Origin: Phycisphaerae bacterium
Lineage (GTDB): Bacteria > Planctomycetota > Phycisphaerae > WQYP01
DNA: 7,984 nt
Assembly (NCBI GenBank): GCA_013044065.1
Contig: JABEVA010000071.1
Location: forward strand, 1 to 7,984
Direction: 5' to 3'
The notes beneath the pieces are model-generated. The model ran no database searches. It had not been told where the DNA came from and was given only the letters and a program-made list of their open reading frames with translations. Both the position numbers and the translations under genes were made by a program. Each line of letters opens with the position of its first letter. The stretch's first letter is position 1. Below, one piece after another: positions 6,584 through 7,984 of the stretch.

Positions 6584-6612
6584 ATGTTATCGGTGGGGAG
6601 CATACATTTCAA
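6584..6612 (-). promoter_or_regulatory. Candidate sigma70-type promoter of thrS
   Basis: On the - strand TTGAAA (6607-6612) and TAACAT (6584-6589) are separated by exactly 17 bases, with five and four matches to consensus. Transcription would begin near 6577, leaving a leader of about 43 bases before the thrS ATG. This would make thrS independent of the sugar genes upstream. Confidence 0.45.
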
Positions 6613-6633
6613 GGCGATTGGCGTGTTGTGCTG

Positions 6634-6648
6634 CATCCAAGCTGGATG
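6634..6648. repeat. 6-bp hairpin in the epimerase-thrS gap
   Basis: CATCCA (6634-6639) and TGGATG (6643-6648) are perfect inverted copies with a 3-nt loop, lying between the epimerase stop and the thrS promoter candidate. A second inverted pair, GGCCC (6690-6694) and GGGCC (6699-6703), is closer to the epimerase stop. Neither is followed by a T-run, so at most they could act as Rho-dependent or mRNA 3'-end structures. Confidence 0.35.
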
Positions 6649-6712
6649 ACTACTTCCCGCAAAGTGGGAGCGGCACAAACGTGTTCCTTGGCCCATCGGG
6701 GCCGCCTTATAT

Positions 6713-7687
6713 TCACGATACGGTCTGGCTGGCGAACCATTCGACGGTTTGTTCCAGGCCCTGCTGGAACCAGACCACTGGCTCGTAGCCGATGAGCGTG
6801 TGCGCCAGTGTGATGTCGGCTAGGGAATCGCGCACGTCACCCGGTCGAGCGGGCAGGTAATTGCGATGGACCTTTTTTCCAAGAAGTCCTTCCATTTTTT
6901 CGAGCATGGCGTTGAGGCTGATATTTTCGCCGCAGGCGATATTGGTCACTTCCCCGGCAAGATTTCGAGGGGCAATGCCGGCGAGCATATTGGCTCGAAC
7001 GACATTGGCAACGTGGCAAAAATCACGGGTTTGTTCGCCGTCCCCGTAGATTGCGGGCGGATCATTGCGCAAAATGGCGGTGATAAAGGCGGGGATCACC
7101 GCGGCATACTGGCTTTTGGGATTTTGACGTGGGCCAAACACATTGAAGTAACGCAAGGATATGGTGGAAAGGCCATAGACCTGGGCATAGACACGCGCGT
7201 AATATTCGCCAGTCAGTTTGCCGACAGCATAAGGACTTTTTGGTGCCGGCGGCATCGTTTCAATTTTAGGCAGTGTGGGGCTGTCCCCGTAGGCGGCGCT
7301 GCTGGCCGAGTAGACGAAACGTTGCGCGTTGGCCTGCCGGGCTGCCTGAAGCATATTCAGCGTACCGGTGATATTCACCTGGTTGTATTTGATCGGAGCA
7401 TCCACGGAACCCGGGACGCTTCCCAATGCGGCTAGATGGAAGACGATGGCCCGGCCCGTGGCGGCATTCTGGCAGTCGGATGGATTGGTAATGTCACCTT
7501 CAATAAGGGTGATGGCCGGCAAAATTTCCTGCAGATTCAAACGAGAACCGGCGCTGAAATTATCCAAGACGGCTACCTCGGCTTGAGCCTCCAGCAGACC
7601 GCGGACGAGGTGTGAACCAATAAAGCCCGCTCCTCCTGTCACCAAAACCCGTAAACTTTTATAGGCCGCAAAATCGCCATTCGCCAT
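6713..7687 (-). CDS. NAD-dependent nucleotide-sugar 4-epimerase, WbpP/GalE-like extended SDR
   Basis: This 324-residue extended short-chain dehydrogenase/reductase has the Rossmann loop GGAGFIG at residues 18-24 and Asp42 (LDNFS), which selects NAD over NADP. Catalytic residues are Ser129/Ser130 (SASSAAYGD), Tyr153 and Lys157 (YAVGK). The stretch SLRYFNVFGPRQ and the late GDGEQTRDFCHV are typical of UDP-hexose 4-epimerases. The pattern most resembles WbpP/TviC UDP-GlcNAc 4-epimerases, and Ser288 in VRDSLAD aligns with the small gatekeeper that admits N-acetyl sugars where E. coli GalE has Tyr; substrate remains inference. Its neighbour is a UDP-glucose dehydrogenase, so UDP-glucuronate 4-epimerase is an alternative. 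The usual SVPRS motif reads SVPGS, Arg lost. Of two candidate ATGs, the one at 7687 is chosen: the AAGGA site stands eight bases before it but only two before the ATG at 7693. Confidence 0.88.
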   Translation of the reverse strand: MANGDFAAYKSLRVLVTGGAGFIGSHLVRGLLEAQAEVAVLDNFSAGSRLNLQEILPAITLIEGDITNPSDCQNAATGRAIVFHLAALGSVPGSVDAPIKYNQVNITGTLNMLQAARQANAQRFVYSASSAAYGDSPTLPKIETMPPAPKSPYAVGKLTGEYYARVYAQVYGLSTISLRYFNVFGPRQNPKSQYAAVIPAFITAILRNDPPAIYGDGEQTRDFCHVANVVRANMLAGIAPRNLAGEVTNIACGENISLNAMLEKMEGLLGKKVHRNYLPARPGDVRDSLADITLAHTLIGYEPVVWFQQGLEQTVEWFASQTVS

Positions 7688-7698
7688 AGCCATAATCC

Positions 7699-7703
7699 TT
7701 GCA
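7699..7703 (-). promoter_or_regulatory. Shine-Dalgarno deciding the epimerase start
   Basis: AAGGA on the - strand lies eight bases before the ATG at 7687 and only two before the ATG at 7693, favouring the downstream start. Confidence 0.5.
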
Positions 7704-7723
7704 AGACAAAACGATTCTCCATT

Positions 7724-7984
7724 TCAGCCGGCGCTGATCACGCCCACACTGCCTTGCCGACCCGCACCCGGCTTAACTTCAGGCCGGCCGATGGCGTAAT
7801 AGTGCAACCCTGCGGCGGATACTCGTCCGCTGGCCAGGCAGTTGCGGCCATCAAATACGTGCTTGCCGCGCAACCATTGCATGACGCTGTGCCAGTCGAT
7901 GGTTACAAATACGGGCCAATCGGTAATCAGGGCGACGGCATCGGCACCACGGGTGCATTGTTCAATGGTGTCGCACCAGCGAAC
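7724..7984 (-). CDS. UDP-glucose 6-dehydrogenase, C-terminal end (cut by window edge)
   Basis: The last 86 codons of a gene entering from the right edge are open in frame to a TGA at 7724-7726. The translation has ADAVALITDW followed about 20 residues later by VFDGRNCL and then GLHYYAIGRP. This is the C-terminal UDP-binding domain signature of the UDP-glucose/GDP-mannose dehydrogenase family: the A-L-(I/V)-T-(E/D)-W motif and the DGRN loop. DGRN rather than DxKG points to UDP-glucose 6-dehydrogenase, which oxidises UDP-glucose to UDP-glucuronate with two NAD molecules in the cytoplasm. The N-terminal NAD domain and the catalytic Cys are outside the window. The tail after the family core is Gly-rich and about 18 residues long. 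The epimerase gene begins 36 bp downstream, so the two probably form an operon supplying activated sugars for surface polysaccharide. Confidence 0.88.
   Translation of the reverse strand, partial: VRWCDTIEQCTRGADAVALITDWPVFVTIDWHSVMQWLRGKHVFDGRNCLASGRVSAAGLHYYAIGRPEVKPGAGRQGSVGVISAG

Noticed and set aside
1..7984. A hidden defence, phage, CRISPR or secondary-metabolite system
   Set aside because: No nuclease, helicase, transposase, integrase, repeat-spacer array or biosynthetic core enzyme is visible; the genes are housekeeping or surface-sugar genes.

Overview
The window reads as ordinary chromosomal DNA of a Gram-negative-type bacterium with a GC content of roughly 50-55%. Seven protein-coding genes are supported, two of them cut by the window edges. 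The style of the long, soluble TPR protein, the two-domain GNAT protein and the threonyl-tRNA synthetase resembles Planctomycetota (possibly Phycisphaerae). That assignment is an impression from protein style, not something the sequence proves.

Layout, left to right. (1) 1-510 (+): the C-terminal part of the release-factor glutamine methyltransferase PrmC. (2) 511-700: a convergent intergenic gap holding an 84-nt element bounded by 14-nt inverted arms. (3) 701-1168 (-): a Bcp/PrxQ peroxiredoxin with its own strong Shine-Dalgarno. (4) 1404-1814 (-): a QueD-type 6-carboxytetrahydropterin synthase, 38 bp downstream of (5) 1853-3265 (-): a 470-residue TPR protein. (6) About 3266-3581: a divergent control region with back-to-back promoter candidates and a 7-bp hairpin. 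(7) 3582-4565 (+): a two-domain GNAT acetyltransferase whose stop codon overlaps that of (8) 4560-6533 (-): threonyl-tRNA synthetase. (9) 6713-7687 (-): a WbpP/GalE-like nucleotide-sugar 4-epimerase, 36 bp downstream of (10) 7724-7984 (-): the C-terminal end of a UDP-glucose 6-dehydrogenase.

Functionally, PrmC and ThrRS serve translation, QueD serves queuosine (tRNA) biosynthesis, Bcp detoxifies hydroperoxides, and the dehydrogenase/epimerase pair makes activated sugars for surface polysaccharide. The TPR and GNAT proteins are of unknown specific role. No tRNA, rRNA, CRISPR array, transposase, phage gene or defence system is visible, and no new multi-gene system stands out. The most interesting unexplained signal is the 552-635 inverted-repeat element, which could be a dispersed palindromic repeat or a structured RNA. 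Next come the leader hairpin in front of the TPR gene, the stop-to-stop overlap of the GNAT gene and thrS, and an Arg-to-Gly change in a motif of the epimerase.
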